Assembly: GCA_047495785.1 (NCBI GenBank)
Contig: JBLDXI010000001.1
Span: 3,286,001-3,350,000, forward strand
Source: Lepidodermella squamata
Lineage: Eukaryota > Gastrotricha
Direction: 5' to 3'
DNA: 64,000 nucleotides
Part shown: one piece after another, positions 33,911 to 49,700 of the stretch
Layout of the letters: each line of letters begins with the position of its first letter
Position numbering within the stretch: position 1 is the first letter of the stretch
Translations under genes and position numbers: made by a program
Notes under the pieces: generated by a model
The model's input: the letters and a program-made list of their open reading frames with translations, nothing else
Told to the model about the DNA's origin: nothing
Database searches by the model: none

Positions 33911-36900
33911 ATGCGAAAACGAAGAAATTTGTTGAACAACGGCGACGATTTCACGTCGGATCAACTGCCCGATCTGCACCTGACGCACCACCCGCACCAG
34001 CACCACTCGAATTTGCCGCCGCTCAGTGATGCGTACGAAAAGTCATCTCGCGAATTCGAGGACATTTTCGACATTGACATCGACACGCTGCCGCCGTCGT
34101 TCTTCGCCGAGGCGCTTGGTTCGCTTATCGGCGAGAATGGCGGCGAATCGAGCCTCCTTAACGAAGATATTTTTCTTGATACGTGTTCAAGCCGATGCGT
34201 GAAACGATGCTACTCTGCACCCCCTTCACCTTTATCAGGTAATTTATATAGCTGTTAAATAATTCCAAGAATTCTGATACTGGCCTAAGAGGAGGCGTTT
34301 GATAGAGAATAATCGATGCTTTTACCGCTCAATGAAAAATCCCAAGGCAAAAGTCATACTAGTCATTTACTCCCTTTCTCATTCATCATTACATTTTCTA
34401 AAGACCCGTCTAGCGATTTCGGCCATATCTGGTCATTTGAAAAGACAACAGCTAACTCATATAATCATCAATGCAAAACATCTTATTTTCGAATGACTGA
34501 AGATAGCGATGTGGCCGAAATCGCAAGATGGGTCTAATTTTGCACCGCGATTTCTCTGATTTCCTCTGATATAATTTTTAAATGAATTTTACTGGATTTT
34601 TCGTTTCATTTCTGTATAACCTGAGCCAGTGGTTGGAATTTTATTCGAAAGGTCTGAGTGCCACCTCGTTTTCGCTCGATTTTCAGAAAATCAAAAATTG
34701 AAAAATCATGATTCGTGGGGCTATTACTGTAAAAATGACAGCGAACTTGAATTGATAAATTTGATTAGACCAGTGTCAGTTGAAAATGCGGGTGATTCTG
34801 TGAAATTCGTCTTGATTTTTGAGCTTCAAAGAATATGATCTAATATTTAATGTCAGTGTTTGATTTTAAAACGCGAATTCCTTATTTCAATAAGTATGGA
34901 AAGTGATTATTCGATTCATAAGAGTCGTGAGCTCTCTATCACCTTTATTATTGATTTCCTCGCTAAATAAGCTCTGGTTAGGATTAGGTATTGATGTCAT
35001 ATTTTATAGGTATACATTATTTTTTGTTTTGTTTTTGAAAATAACAAACAGTTTGCTGTTTTCATCCATATTTTCATCCATTTTTTTCTTCTAAAGACTA
35101 AGCTAGCAAATTTTTTCAATAATATTTTTTTATATTAAACTTCAGGTTTATTAGCCGATTTCGACGAGCAGGGATCGATGCTAGAGTTGTACAGCAGCGC
35201 CAACGAACCTCAATCCGCAACAATCGGAACTCTGCCAGTCAATACAATCGATAGCCCTCCAACTTCTGTCGTAGATCAACCCGTGCCGTGGGCTGCTTTA
35301 TCCACCAACGATGTGATTGACGTGTTGGAAGCGGCGACTCAGCGACTCACCGCCGAGCAGTTGCAACGAGAAGCTACAGAAGCGGTGGAACGGGCGAAAT
35401 TGCAACAACAGCAGCAGAATCAATCAACACCTCAACCACCTCGACCCCCGTCCGCCCCACCGCCGACCACCTATGCCACGCCGTTACCAGTCCCGCCGAC
35501 TGGGTCTCTGTCAACCCGGTCCGACGACCCGTTTTCTGAACTAGTCGAGTGGCGCCAACCCCGCCGGCCGCGTTCAACCGTTCCGACGGCGGTTTCAGTC
35601 ACAATTCCGATTCGAACGGTCAGGCAACACGATATTGTACGGTCGAGATTAGCGTCCCTAGCAACGCGGCGGTTACGCGATAAATTGAACCGCGCCTCGA
35701 CGAGTAGCGACCGCTCGCCGCTTTCGATCTCATCAGACCAGTTCCCGTACGGCGGCGATTTAGAATTCAGCCGCCTCAGTTCTTCGTCAACTCCAGCTTT
35801 AATTCTTACCCCTCAGGCCCCGCAATCGTCCTTGGCGACGCTGCTAAACGGCAGTAACTCAAGCGAACCGATTCTGTCGTCGAAAAGCGTGACTTCGCTA
35901 TCGAATTCTGCGGCGAATGGGTCGAATCTGCTGATACCGGCCAATTCGAGTAGTAGTGGTGATTTGTATCGATGTTTCTACCCGACTTGTTCGTTGTCCT
36001 ACGACCGGCCTGTTCGGCTACATGCGCATTTGTTGCACCATGTTTACGGCATGACGGGTCCGTATCGCTGCGATGTCCCGACTTGTACGCTTCAGCAACA
36101 GCAGCCGCTGCCGCAGCAACAAAGTCAGCTTCAGGTTGTTACTAACCCTGCTGCTAATAATAATAATAATGCGTCAATTGGCTCGATCTCTGCTACGAAA
36201 ATTTCTCGAACATTCCCGACCACGAAACAGTTGTGGGCTCATATAGAATCTAGCCATCCTGAAATCATAGAAAACAGGTATGCGATTTTGCTGATATTTT
36301 TATTACCTAATTAATTACCCGAAATTAATTACCGAATACTTCTCTCGGGTTCAAATTTTGTGCTATCCTCAAAGAAAGTCGTGAAATTTTATAAATTAAA
36401 ATGTAGGTATAGTAGTCTCGAAATCAGTGAAAATCTGGATATCGATTTATAGTTTTTCTTCTAATATTTCGAAGGCAATACCCCTTGGGTGTTCCTCGGA
36501 ATTGAAATCAATTGTACTCAAAGGCCTTATTTTCCTATTATTTAAGCGAATTTCTCGCCCTAATCTTGCCTTTGGATAAAATAGATGGTCTATAAAAAAA
36601 TTGAAATTTCACGACGATTTTGAGGGGCGATTTTAACTTGACTTAAGTATCCACTAAGCTATTGGAGTGTAAAGAAAAATCGGCCTGGTTTTGGTTGATT
36701 TTTATTTGATTATTTTTGATTTGCTAAAATTGACTGCTCATGGTTTTTTAAATAGGATTCAGCCGGTTGATTTTACATCTCTGCGCCACAAATCGCCCGT
36801 ATCCTGCCCGTGCTGCGATGCTTCGTTCGTGTACGCGTTTCAGCTCTTCCTCCACCTGCGCCAGGTGCACGTGCGACCGTCCCTGCGCAGCAACCACATC

Positions 36901-37756
36901 GCAATCAAACGATCTCGTCTGCAATCGAGTGAACTTGCTTCTAATAATAATGCTAATAGCTATACCAATAGCAATAGTGCTTCCACAGGCAAACCGGCTG
37001 CCAAGTAAGTCGAAGTCTCAACTATTTTGGGGAAATAATATGATCATAAAAATAATTTGACCGTTAACAAGTGAAAATTGGGTTTTGGCGGATTTCCGAA
37101 TTTTCTATCATATCGATACTCACCATTTATCTTGCCCTAAACCCATTTAAATTTAAATTTCAAATATTCATTCTGAATTATGAAAAATGTTATTGTATTT
37201 TTTCAGTTCGGCGAGCCCGTTTGCGTGTAGATTGTGTGGATTCCAGTCACAAACTATGTCCGGTCTGTTGTTACATATCCAGCGCAAGCAGCACCAGCGC
37301 CAAGCTGCACGAGCTCACCAGCAGCACCAACAGCAGCATCAGCAGCAGCAGCCGAACGGCGCGCCCATCAAAGCTACCCTTGTAGCGACACCATCTGCTA
37401 TGAGCCAGGTGAAGCAAGTGCAGCCGCGACCTCAACCGAAACTCGTCTTTCGAGCCGCTTCATCGTTCATGCTCTCACACGCGCCCAAGTCCAACGCCAC
37501 GCCAGCGACAACACTGCCTGTTTCGACGGCCACTGCTTCAACCCCGAATAGCAACAACAACAACGGCAACACGGCTTATCTTGTGAGCCCGGCGAACGCG
37601 AGCATGAAAACCGTGCTTGTCATCAATAATAATAATAATACCAGCAGCAGCAACAGCAGCAACCCTAATGAAGCTCAAACGTCGGCAAACGGCGACAACA
37701 GCACCGCACCGTTCTACTTTCTACAACGCGTCGTGCTCGTTAATGTTTCTCATTGA
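33911..37756 (+). CDS. C2H2 zinc-finger protein with glutamine-rich regions (unassigned)
   Basis: Four exons (33911-34238, 35146-36277, 36756-37004, 37207-37756) join in frame to 752 residues. The N-terminal part is acidic (FEDIFDIDIDTLPPSFF), as in some activation domains. Zinc fingers follow: C-x4-C type CFYPTCSLSYDRPVRLHAHL (about residue 383), a second C-x4-C pair (CDVPTC) whose histidine half (LWAHIESSH) comes after a roughly 60-residue Q/N-rich insertion, a canonical C-x2-C finger CPCCDASFVYAFQLFLH (about 504) and CRLCGFQSQTMSGLLLH (577 onward). C-x4-C fingers occur in GLI/ZIC-type and related factors, but I cannot assign an orthologue. The C-terminus is Q/N/S-rich. Probably a nuclear DNA-binding regulator. 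The ATG at 33911 is the first in frame; an upstream non-coding exon is possible. Confidence 0.8.
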
Positions 37757-38710
37757 TAGACTCTGTAGATTTTTTGTTCTGGATGTCTAAACTAATTTGA
37801 TTGTTTTGTTATACACAGCTCGAAACCGTCTGAAAAATTCTATCATTTTTTTCAAATCGAAAATTGAATCAATAACCCACCTAAATTTTTTCTGGAAAAA
37901 AATTGTGCAAAAAAATCCTCCTTAATTTGTATGGTTTTTTACATTGAACTGGGAGGTCGTTCTGCATTTTGTCGGTGATTTTTCTTTTTTCATTTGGTGG
38001 GTAAAAGTTTTCTTACTCTAAAATTTGTCATTTTTTCCGCGGCGGTTTTACTCGAGCATTATGTTAGCAAACGATGAGAATCCCTGTTGAAATTTTTTTT
38101 AAAGAAAGCTTTCAGAGTTTGTTATACTGAACACTTTGTAGTCGGCAGCACGGTCTTCGCTTCGTAGCGCCTTATTATCACAATACATCCAGTCAGTCAT
38201 TATGCCTGGTCGGTCGATCGATCGATCACGGTTACTTATTGATATTTACACGCCTGAGGGATGAAACAAAATATTTACGCACTATATTACGTGTGTTCAT
38301 TTGAGATGTTATATAACGATATATTATATTATGTGCATATTGAATTATTTGTTATACATTTTCCGTGAGATATCGCACGATTGAATGATGATCAAGATGA
38401 ATATTTCAGTTTTTTTGGACTCTTCGAGTGATGTTGCACATTTGTGTCAAAATTTTGCTGATAAAATGAGAAAAATAATCATCGTTTACTAATTTGTGTG
38501 AAATTAATGTTTGAAAAAAATAATTATTATACGTCAAAAAGAGCGCGTTTATTGCAGCGCTTGAAAAACGATAAGTACTTGAGAAAACCTCTGTCGTTCT
38601 AAAAATGATAAAATGATAAATAGACCCAGTTTTAATTTTTCTGTGTCCGTTCTATATGCTCATATTGTGTCATGATGATGGAAAAGTCTCAGGAGTAAAA
38701 GTTGTTTTGA
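37757..38710. other. Convergent 3' flank, no gene seen
   Basis: AT-rich presumed 3' UTRs of the converging zinc-finger and small membrane-protein genes. A short GATC tandem (about 38215-38228) is the only repeat noted. Confidence 0.5.
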
Positions 38711-39949
38711 CTAGTTGCTGGTGTTGTTTTGTTGTTGTTGTTTCGCCGCCGCCGCCTCTTTAGCCCGCGCGTCCAGGTACTGCTGACTGAGGCTTATCGG
38801 CTTTTGCCGCGCCAGCTGCGGCTTCTTACACGATACCTGGCAGGCACAGCCTATCGCCGGTCTAGCCGTGCAGCAGTTGACAGTATAGCAGCGCCGTTCT
38901 GGCTGCGGCGAAGGCGGTAGAGCTTTCATCAGAGCTGGAAAAAGAGAAATTTCACGTCTTTATTGTATAGCAGTTTTTTTAGCTTCGAGGACGTAATTTT
39001 GACTTGCAGAATTTTCATGCTTTACGGGGAAACGAAAGGGTGACAATATTATGCAAGGCCAATCTGCGAAAATGATAAACGAAGATCGATCATGCTATAA
39101 ACCTTTCTTTTGGAGTGTGATAGTTTTGACAAAGCTATAATAAAGAGTAGAGATAGTGAGTTCATCTTTAGCTCCTCATGATCGTGTTCAAACCGCTATT
39201 AGGAAATCGGACATCCATTTGGTCTTACTTATAGCGGAACCAAAATAGCCTGTTGCGAAACCAAATTTGATCGGAAGCGGAAGAATTTTCCCTAAACTGC
39301 CTCTGTTCTGGGATTTCAACATAAATTCAGAAAAATCCAAATAAATTACGTTGAAAATCTCCGCGATGTTCCGAACAAAGCACGTTCCTCACTTTCAGAA
39401 CGCGAGTCTTAGAAAATGATAACAAATATTCGAAAATAACACCCTTCATAAGTTTGGCATTTGGTTCCGGTACAGTCAATTTTGGTTCCGCGAAAAAACC
39501 TCTACTTCTTAGCCTTGCTTTTGGAAAATAAGGCATATTCAGTCGAAAGCTTGTGAGTAATGTATTAAGGTCGAAAGACCGCGAGGGTCAATTTTCGAGG
39601 GTGAGAAAATTGTTGCGTTTTTTCGGGAAATTTCAGGCACGTCTTGATACTAAACAAAATAGCCACGATATTTGCGTAATGGAGAGAGCTCTTTTTCAGA
39701 TAATCGCCTTGTTGAGCAAAACGCGGCAAACAAGCGAATATTTCCCAGCTTACCTTGTACTAGCGTTAGATAGTAACCGCGTCGCCGATAGCTCCACCAT
39801 TTGTGGGGAGAAGTTGAGGCGTGAGACATTTTTATCAGGTTCTCCTCTTTCTCTCGTAGGCGATACTCGGCGAACCATTTGTTGTGCTTCTCACAAAGCA
39901 CTAGGCCGAGTCCTACGGTCAATGCCACCCATATGATAACGCTGAACAT
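38711..39949 (-). CDS. Small membrane-anchored or secreted protein with a cysteine cluster (hypothetical)
   Basis: Two exons, 39949-39754 and 38934-38711, separated by an 819-nt intron with good GTAAGC donor and TTTTTCCAG acceptor, encode 139 residues. The N-terminus is a hydrophobic signal or anchor (FSVIIWVALTVGLGLVLC), followed by a basic, aromatic region (KWWSYRRRGYYLTLVQ). Exon 2 has a cysteine-rich stretch CYTVNCCTARPAIGCACQVS, then an Ala/Gln-rich end. The ATG is genuine and the joined frame stays open. I do not recognise the family. The short length leaves some doubt, but the clean splice signals and signal-like start favour a real gene. Confidence 0.55.
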
Positions 39950-41328
39950 GACTATTATTTTAATCGATATCTCGGTATTTGGATCATCTGATAAGTCCTC
40001 TTCCGTTATCTAGATGGCGGTGAGAAAAATCAGGCGAAAAGTCCAGATTTTCTGATCTTACCAGATGGTAAAAGAAAGCAAGTAATGCTGGAGTTTCCCT
40101 GTGTTCAATGTGGCTGTCTTCCCCGTCCATGAGCCATGCCTTTTTTGATGCGACACCTTAAAAATAAAGTCGTGTAAAAAAATAATTTACTTCAAAAGAT
40201 TAAGGTTTTTGAGCAAATCATGCAGGTAAAATTTTTTCTAAATTTTGCTAGCATTCTAAGTCTACCTGCAACTTTCAGTGCCTTTCCTGGAAACATTAAA
40301 TACGACATTGACTCGGAGGCTGGTAACAAAGAGTTTTTAATTATGTATTACTTACTGCCTTTCGCATTTAAATAGTTGATCGAGTCGTCTATCGGCCGGG
40401 TCATTTTCGTAAAAAATTGCAAATTGTACTGATAAAAAACTGATCGAAATAAGCTTCTCCAGTAAAAAATTGCTCTGGCAAATTTCACCTTTTCTTTTCC
40501 GCTGTGAATTCGCACTACTCCGCGACAATGTGGGTCTTTCTTCTCTCTGTTACACTCGATGAAACACGCCGATTCAATTTACGAACCGTCATTTTATTAC
40601 GAAAAAAGCGTATCTCTCTCTCTTGCAGCCATGATTGCATTATTACTATCATCACTAGTATTACTATCAATCGTCCTCCGCCAGACTTTACAAAGAAACA
40701 CCCGACGCAAGCTTTGGAAGCGCACAATGTCAGATTTAATTTGGCGGAATATAAAGGCAGCAACTGTTTTATTTGTCGAAAAATCTACGGCGCATTAAGG
40801 TAATTTTTAATTCCAATTACCAACAGATGAAGACGCTTTCAGATCGTAGGAAATAACTATTTTTCGATAAAATTCAATCAGTGTATTTTACTAATTACTC
40901 AAATATTATGCGCCGTTAATTTTTTACCAGAGTGAGCAGCTGCAATAGTGAAGAATCAAACACGTCATGGAAGATTGAATAAAATCAGAAGAGGAGCTGC
41001 ACCGATTCAGTTAAAAAAAACCCTTGCCGAAAAAATGCTTCAAGGATAAAATCAAATAATTGCATCATATAGAAATTTTTAGCAATAATAATCAGCAGTA
41101 TTTATGTAGTACAAATTTCAAAACTCAACAAGTGATAGTCATCATCAGGAAGAACAAAAAAGCAGCCGGAATGGTTTTACAAGCAGTTTCGTATCACTTT
41201 TGCGTAGTAACTGTTTTGGCAAAAAGCCTAATATGATTGCTCAACATTCAACACTCTGACACCAAAAAACGTAGAAAATATCGATATAATTGAATCATTC
41301 GAATAAAATGCGTATACATATATTGAAC
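39950..41328. other. Intergenic between the small membrane gene and CSL, with one candidate small gene
   Basis: Apart from the candidate at 40559 there is no recognisable coding sequence. AATAAA at about 40979 would suit a plus-strand transcript from the candidate. Confidence 0.4.
40559..40798 (+). CDS. Candidate small single-pass membrane protein (reading frame uncertain)
   Basis: An ATG frame of 79 codons has a polar start (HADSIYEPSFYYE), a strong membrane helix (LAAMIALLLSSLVLLSIVL) and a basic tail. However, the frame beginning near 40504 also stays open and can be spliced (GTAATT donor at 40800, TTTTACCAG acceptor ending 40931) into a further short exon ending NTSWKIE. Both cannot be the main product. 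No homologue recognised. Confidence 0.3.
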   Translation: MKHADSIYEPSFYYEKSVSLSLAAMIALLLSSLVLLSIVLRQTLQRNTRRKLWKRTMSDLIWRNIKAATVLFVEKSTAH

Positions 41329-43210
<1,882 letters not shown>

Positions 43211-43743
43211 GTTATAAGATTCTAAAATTTTTAAAACCAATCAATATAAACAAGGAAGATAATATATTCTTGACTGGCAGCACATAATAACCACGGTTGA
43301 GCGACAGGTGAAAAGTGGACAGTAGGGATCAGGGAAACTATCTGCCGAGCAGACTGAAAATGAGCCAGGAATAGAAAAAATTGCCGCAGTCTCGGCGCTT
43401 TAAATAGTGCAATGTGGCTGATTTTAAATTCCCGAATATCGAGAAATAAGCATGTCCCGTGTCCCACGTGATGAGAACGCCGCGATACCTAGATTTACGC
43501 TGCCAAAATAAGCACCTGAAAACCCGTGGGAAAATTTGGCGTCGCTGCCTGATTGCTCAATTTGTCGTGACATTCAAATATTTTTGTTTCGTATATTACT
43601 TTACAATAATATTTCTTTTGAAATTGATATTTTGGATTTTAGTCACATGACCTAAGCGCGCTTGGACGTAACCATGCAGTCCATCGTGTCTTAAACTTTT
43701 TCGTCGCTGAACGCAGATTTGGCTCCTCACTAATCAGCAAGCA
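43211..43743. other. Divergent intergenic region between CSL and the CH/ankyrin gene
   Basis: The two genes are transcribed away from each other across about 530 bp, so the region must hold both promoters. No open frame of interest and no clear core-promoter motif could be assigned. Confidence 0.5.
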
Positions 43744-46700
43744 ATGTCATCGAGGGCCCGAATTCGGGGTTTCACAGGTTGGGCGAATGTTCGCCTCATG
43801 CCATCTACAAAGCTTATGAGCAATATACTCAGCGAGATCATGACCGGATCATATTTTAAAGTTCTGGTTGAAAGCATGACAGGATTGGAATCAAAGAGGA
43901 TAACAAGCATGGATGCGTAAGAATTCAAACAAAATTGATTGCAAGTGATGCATTGATCTATATGAATCAGCTTGTCAGGAGCTCAACGTGAAATGAGAAT
44001 GCAATGGATTGTTGAAGAGCTGAAAACACAGTATGAAGTTTGGTTAGATAACTGGTCATCCTTCTTGACGTCGTTTTTTCCAGGCGAGTGATTGCAAAGG
44101 AAGCTGAAGTTGATTCAAAATATTGCTCTATTCCATCTCCTGACCATGTATGCTAATTACTCCAGTTTTTCAACTATTCCGTTTTATGCCAAATATGACT
44201 CTTTCCTTCAGATATTTGAGCTGATGTGGAGACTTGTCACATACGATATAGTTTTCCTGTGGGAACGTTACGATTTCCTGATGGTTGACCAGGACGATAT
44301 TCTCGTGAAATTCAAATTTAATGTGAGAAGTTTCTGTCGGGAAATATGAACTTTACTTTTAAATTGCCCAATGTTTTTTTAGTGGGTTCCTGAAGTTCCC
44401 GCTGTGCAACCGAGGAAAGCGAAGAAAAAAGTCAATTTTCTTGCTGGCTTTGGAGGTGCTGCTGAGAAAATTGAATTCGAAGATGTGCCAACAGAAGTAT
44501 GATTTCTGAACTTTTTATACTTGAATGAGATCAAAACTTTTAACTGTTTTAAGCTTCTTGAATTCGATGAAATTTTAGAATTAGAGTTGAGCAAAACTGC
44601 TAGTAGAGCTAGCGAAAGAAGCGGTACCCGGAATTCCAATGACCATGATGAAAATTATGAATACTTCACGATTTTAATTGTATGAACCACTGGTATTTCT
44701 TGTTTCACTTATTTATGATTTTTGATCGTAACGTCTGAATTATCTTCGGATTGTGCAATATAAATTATTTACGCACATTGCACATTATATAAAATTTAAT
44801 TCAAACCATTCATGAATCGCTTATCGATAATTTATGTTTAGCCTGTCGATCCATTTCCAAGCTCAGTCGAAATGAAGGCTTTCAAACACAATCGACCGAA
44901 AGCCACGCCATCGGCTAAAGACTGCATATTTGAAATTGTCAACGCAATTTTGAGGGTTTGTTTCTTTTATGTTTCTTACTATCAGAAAACGTCTTCATCA
45001 TCAGGGCTTGCTGTTTAGAAAGCTTGCAAACATTACACCATCTTAATCAGACTTAGAAAGCTCTAAAATTGATGTTTATTTGCGGATCGCAGAAGGACAG
45101 CCCAAGTCAATGTGTCGGTGTTGTAAGTAGAAAGTAGAATAATTAGTGTAGCCATGCACCACTATCCCATCGGTCACAATCGCGCCGAACCACTACTAAT
45201 CATAACATCTTGCTTTATTCAGCACCAAGATAACACTTCGTTTTTCGTTCGAGAAAATATCGACATCGCAAAACGTACGTGTTTTGTGTTTTAAATTAAA
45301 AGCATGAACCATAAGCATGGAAAAGTAAACTTCCTAACTTGTTGTGCTGTTCCGTAATAAGTTCATCAAAGGCAGTCGCAAACTTTGACGACTGAACTTA
45401 CACCGATTTTTATTGCAACGGTAAACTTGTTTCAATTCTGCGAGTATGGCTATTACTTGCGATCTCCTTGCTTCTCTGTCGTTCGATTACTCTATCATCT
45501 GGCTTCAATATTTTCAAATTTTCCGAGATTATCGAAATTCTAATATTTATCCATCACAGAGTTCCACTTCGACGCAAGATGACATATCGGTAGGCTTCAA
45601 TTGTGAATTCGGAATTTCGAGTAGATTTGTACGAATCGTTTCGATAGGACCTAATCCAGATCGCGGATGTGAGGATATTGGTTCCGCTGATCAATTACTT
45701 CTTTGGAAACGTTTTCACCGCCGATGTCATGCTAAATGATCGGTAAATTTTTCGAATTTCAATGAATTCTGTTTTAAATAACCTTCCTTCAGCTGGAGCA
45801 TGAACATCATTTTGAGAACGGCCGATAAATTGACCATGCTTGAAGGTACAGCCATAAAAACGGAGGATTTAGCCGAGGTAATGCGGAGCAGTTATCCGTT
45901 ATATCTTTTTAGTTTGATTCCATATTTCAGGCTGATAAAATGGCAACTTGTGCTTATTTGTGCTCCTTATTCATGATGGGATTTAAATATCGCCAAGCAT
46001 CAGCAGTATTACGCATTGAGGTTGGTTATATCAGCTGTTAAGATGATCAACTAAGTTTGCCCATTCGTCTATTAGGCGTTTTTCAAAGATCAAATGAAGT
46101 CGATGCAACGCCAGGTTGCAGAACTGAAGGTTTCCGGAAATAGCAATGAATATTTCAAGCGCCATGCCGAATGCGAAAAAGCTACCGAAGCGATTAAAAA
46201 AGGTTTTGAAGTTCTAATCAGTCGGATTCTCTGGATTAATCATATTAAATTTCTTAGAACTGGATAGGCTTGGAAAAATCTTCGATGTCCCGATGTTGAG
46301 AAAATGGAAAAAGAACGTAGACACAATCAAAAAGAATGTGTACGACGAAATAATCGAGGCCATGAATCGGCGGTTCGAAACTGTGAGGATCCCGAAAAAT
46401 ATCACTCTCAACAATTTTTGCATTAGCCACGTCATCAACTTGGTTGGTTTACTGAATTATTCAAAAGAATTATCAGTTTTAATTTTGGAAAATATTAGTT
46501 TTTGACTAACGGCGTGGCATTCTTGCTCGTCGAAAGCAAGCAAACAGTTCCAAGGTCTACCAAATTGGTTGTCAAAAAGAAAGCAACAGGGAAATATTAT
46601 GAAAATTTCTCAGGCAGGGAAGAAGAAGCACGTATGTTCTCATTTTGGTAAAAAAAAAACAACCGTAAATTTCGATTTCCTTCAAGAAAAATTATTCAAA

Positions 46701-49700
46701 TTTCTGTCTGTTCGACCGAAAGATGAGGAAATAGTCATATCTCCGGAGAAATACGCAGACAAACTTGAGGTTTACATCGAGTTCAGCGGAGGGAACCGCC
46801 GCCTATCGGAAGGGATGTCGTTTCTCTACCAAATTTTCCCATCTGATTTTGGCATGTACCTTCAACAATTGCTGAGTGCCGCTAAGACCAACCGCCACGC
46901 TTCGGTTCAAACTCTACTCGACTTTTTCAGCCCGACTTGGCCGGCATTTGTCGACGAGCGCGACCCGAAAACAGGCGAGACAGCATTGCATGCAGCCGCT
47001 GAGGCGGGTCATACCGACATGGTTGAGTTGCTACTGGAAAATTACGCGAAAATCAATGTTCAAAATCGGCGACTTGAAACTCCGCTTCATTTAGCGATGG
47101 AAAATTTCCAGCGTTTGACGGCTCAAACTCTAGCCGAGTGGGGTTGTAATTTGAATGTTGGCAATCTGCGCGGTGAAAATGCGATGGCCGTTTGCAAGAA
47201 TGGAACCCTGGTGAACCATATTTTTGGTTAGCTCGTTCCAAAATTTTTATTAGCTGAAATTCCGAAAATTCCAATTTTTTGTCAAGATTGGAGTAACTAT
47301 TGCAGGCATTCAGCTGAGTGCGTCGCTCGTGACCACGATACTGGTTATCTATTGTCCGCCATTAAAATGCACAAGCTGGGGCAGAAAGCTTTCGTCAGCC
47401 TTCGAAGCCGGTATATTTATTCAAATTTATCATTAATTATTCAAAATTTGCCTCTTATTTAGCGTTATTGCTGGTAGTACTCTGTTGCATGCAGCCGCCT
47501 TTTTAGGAAGCATCGATGCTGTTAAAGAGCTTTTGGATCTCCATGTAGACCCGAACGTTAGAGACTACAAAGGTACCTAATTTTCTTAGTAAATATACAT
47601 TTTTCAGTATTTTTTTTATGAAATTTCAACCCTGGTACACTTGGAATGACAGAATATTTCATGTCACTGAGCCATCAAATTTTTATCTAGGAATCGATTA
47701 ATTATTCGGAATGATCTTCATTTACAGCGATTTTTCTCAATTTTTTATAGGAGCTACTCCATTGCATTGCACGACTGACTTTTCGATCGCGAAAGCCCTG
47801 CTTTTAGCCGGTGCGTTGGTGAATGCTACGGATCGCGAGGGCAACACACCGATGCACTTGCGCGCGTTTGGCGGCTCAATCGCTGAAGCTAAAAACAAGA
47901 AGCGAAAGGAAGCTCAAAGCGTGGCAAGTGGAGTTGAAAGTGCAAGAGATCAGCCTGCGTCATCAATCGATCTTAGCACCGATGTAGTTGGATCTCAGCT
48001 GACGTTGAACTCGAGCCGCGAGGAAAAACTCGATCCGAAACTACTGAACTTACTGCTAGATTTCAGCGCGGACTTCACCGTTAGAAACAAGAAGGTTTGT
48101 TCAAAAAATTGTAAAAGTCATGAAAAAAATATTTTTATTGAGTAGTCGGTAAAAATGTGTTGATATCTCTTCGTAAAATTGGCTTGTCCTTTTAGGGTCT
48201 TTTGCCTATTCACTGCGCAGCTATCAGAGGGCGGCAAGATATGATCGAATTTCTCCTCCTGCCAAACGTTGATCCATCAAAACTGCAAGAGGCCGCTCTA
48301 TTCGAAGAAACCACGAAAACGCCGTCTCTCACTTACTTGGCTCTGGCGTAAGTTTTCGTTTGAATAAATAGCCTCCTGATTAAACAATCTGAACTTCTAG
48401 ATATGGACACATCGACTGCGCGACTTGGTTTGTCCAGCTTTTGAAAATTGTGAAAAAAGATATTTACATAATTGATTTTCTAGGCTTTGTAACAAAGCTG
48501 GTTTCAAGCTTAAAGACGGCGAGGCCGATGAATTGGTCTTGAAATTGCTGACCCACAAAATGAAACTGTAAGTGTCGCGTATAGATAAGAATTAACCGAA
48601 TTCGTTAATCTTATCTGAAAACAGCGCTGAGCTGGACGTCACGCTGAGATTCGTGTTAGAAAACGGAGGAGACCCAAATCCACTCAACGCTGATGGAAAC
48701 AGGTAGGTGGAAAATTTACTCCATTTACTCGATGTTACGATTACAAAAAACGGCCCCATTGCCCAGCTCAAAGTCCAAGGTATTTGCTCTAAGACGATCC
48801 CATTTTTTTTCTCTTACCGTATTTACTCAGTAGCGCTACAAAATTGTCTTGTACAGTGTATGGATCGTAGTTGCATGCATGCAGTTCATAATTTCTTTCA
48901 TTCATGAGCTAATAATCGTATTAAGGAGTAATGATGGCTCTTCATATGTAGTATCAAAACTACGCACATACAGCTGGCTGATGATTGCCGCCAAACTGCA
49001 CCGGGGTCGCTTAGCTTAGTGTACTCAAGATGGTAAACATCACTTATCGCGTTACTTCGAAATGTTTATTAAACCTCCTTCTTTCTTTCGCATGTTTAAA
49101 ACATTCAATTTGCACCGATTATGCCGTAGATGTTGTAATAATAATATAGTAGACGGATATAATGATAATTACGGTATGAATTTCAACGAAGAGACGAAAA
49201 ACAAAGGTCAAAACGTGTTTCACACTCGCTCTTTCCATTTTCCATGCGTATAGCAGACGTGTAAATCACATCAATATTTCTCCATAAATTTGAACGGCAC
49301 ATTTATAGCAAATATTATTACCTTTTCCTAATGAAGACCAGGCCAATAAATGCAATATATCTATTTATTCAGACTAGCGCTGTCATAATAATTATTAATT
49401 AGGAAATATCTGCTTGAAACAATAAAATGTGTCAGGTAAATCGGCATTTTCCTCTTATATTTTAATCATGTGACGAGAAATACCCTTCCCCATATATTTA
49501 ACAGCAAAGATGAAACGATAAATTAACAACGAAAAATAATTATAAATTCAAAAATACGCGCCGGTACGTGACAAATATCGATATTCAAGTATAGTTACAT
49601 AGAAAAAGCGATTCATAAATTCACCGAAGAAACATTCGCCATCCTACATAACGCAGCCTTGAGACTACAGATTTCTTTCCTCTAAGTAGTTCTTCAGGCA

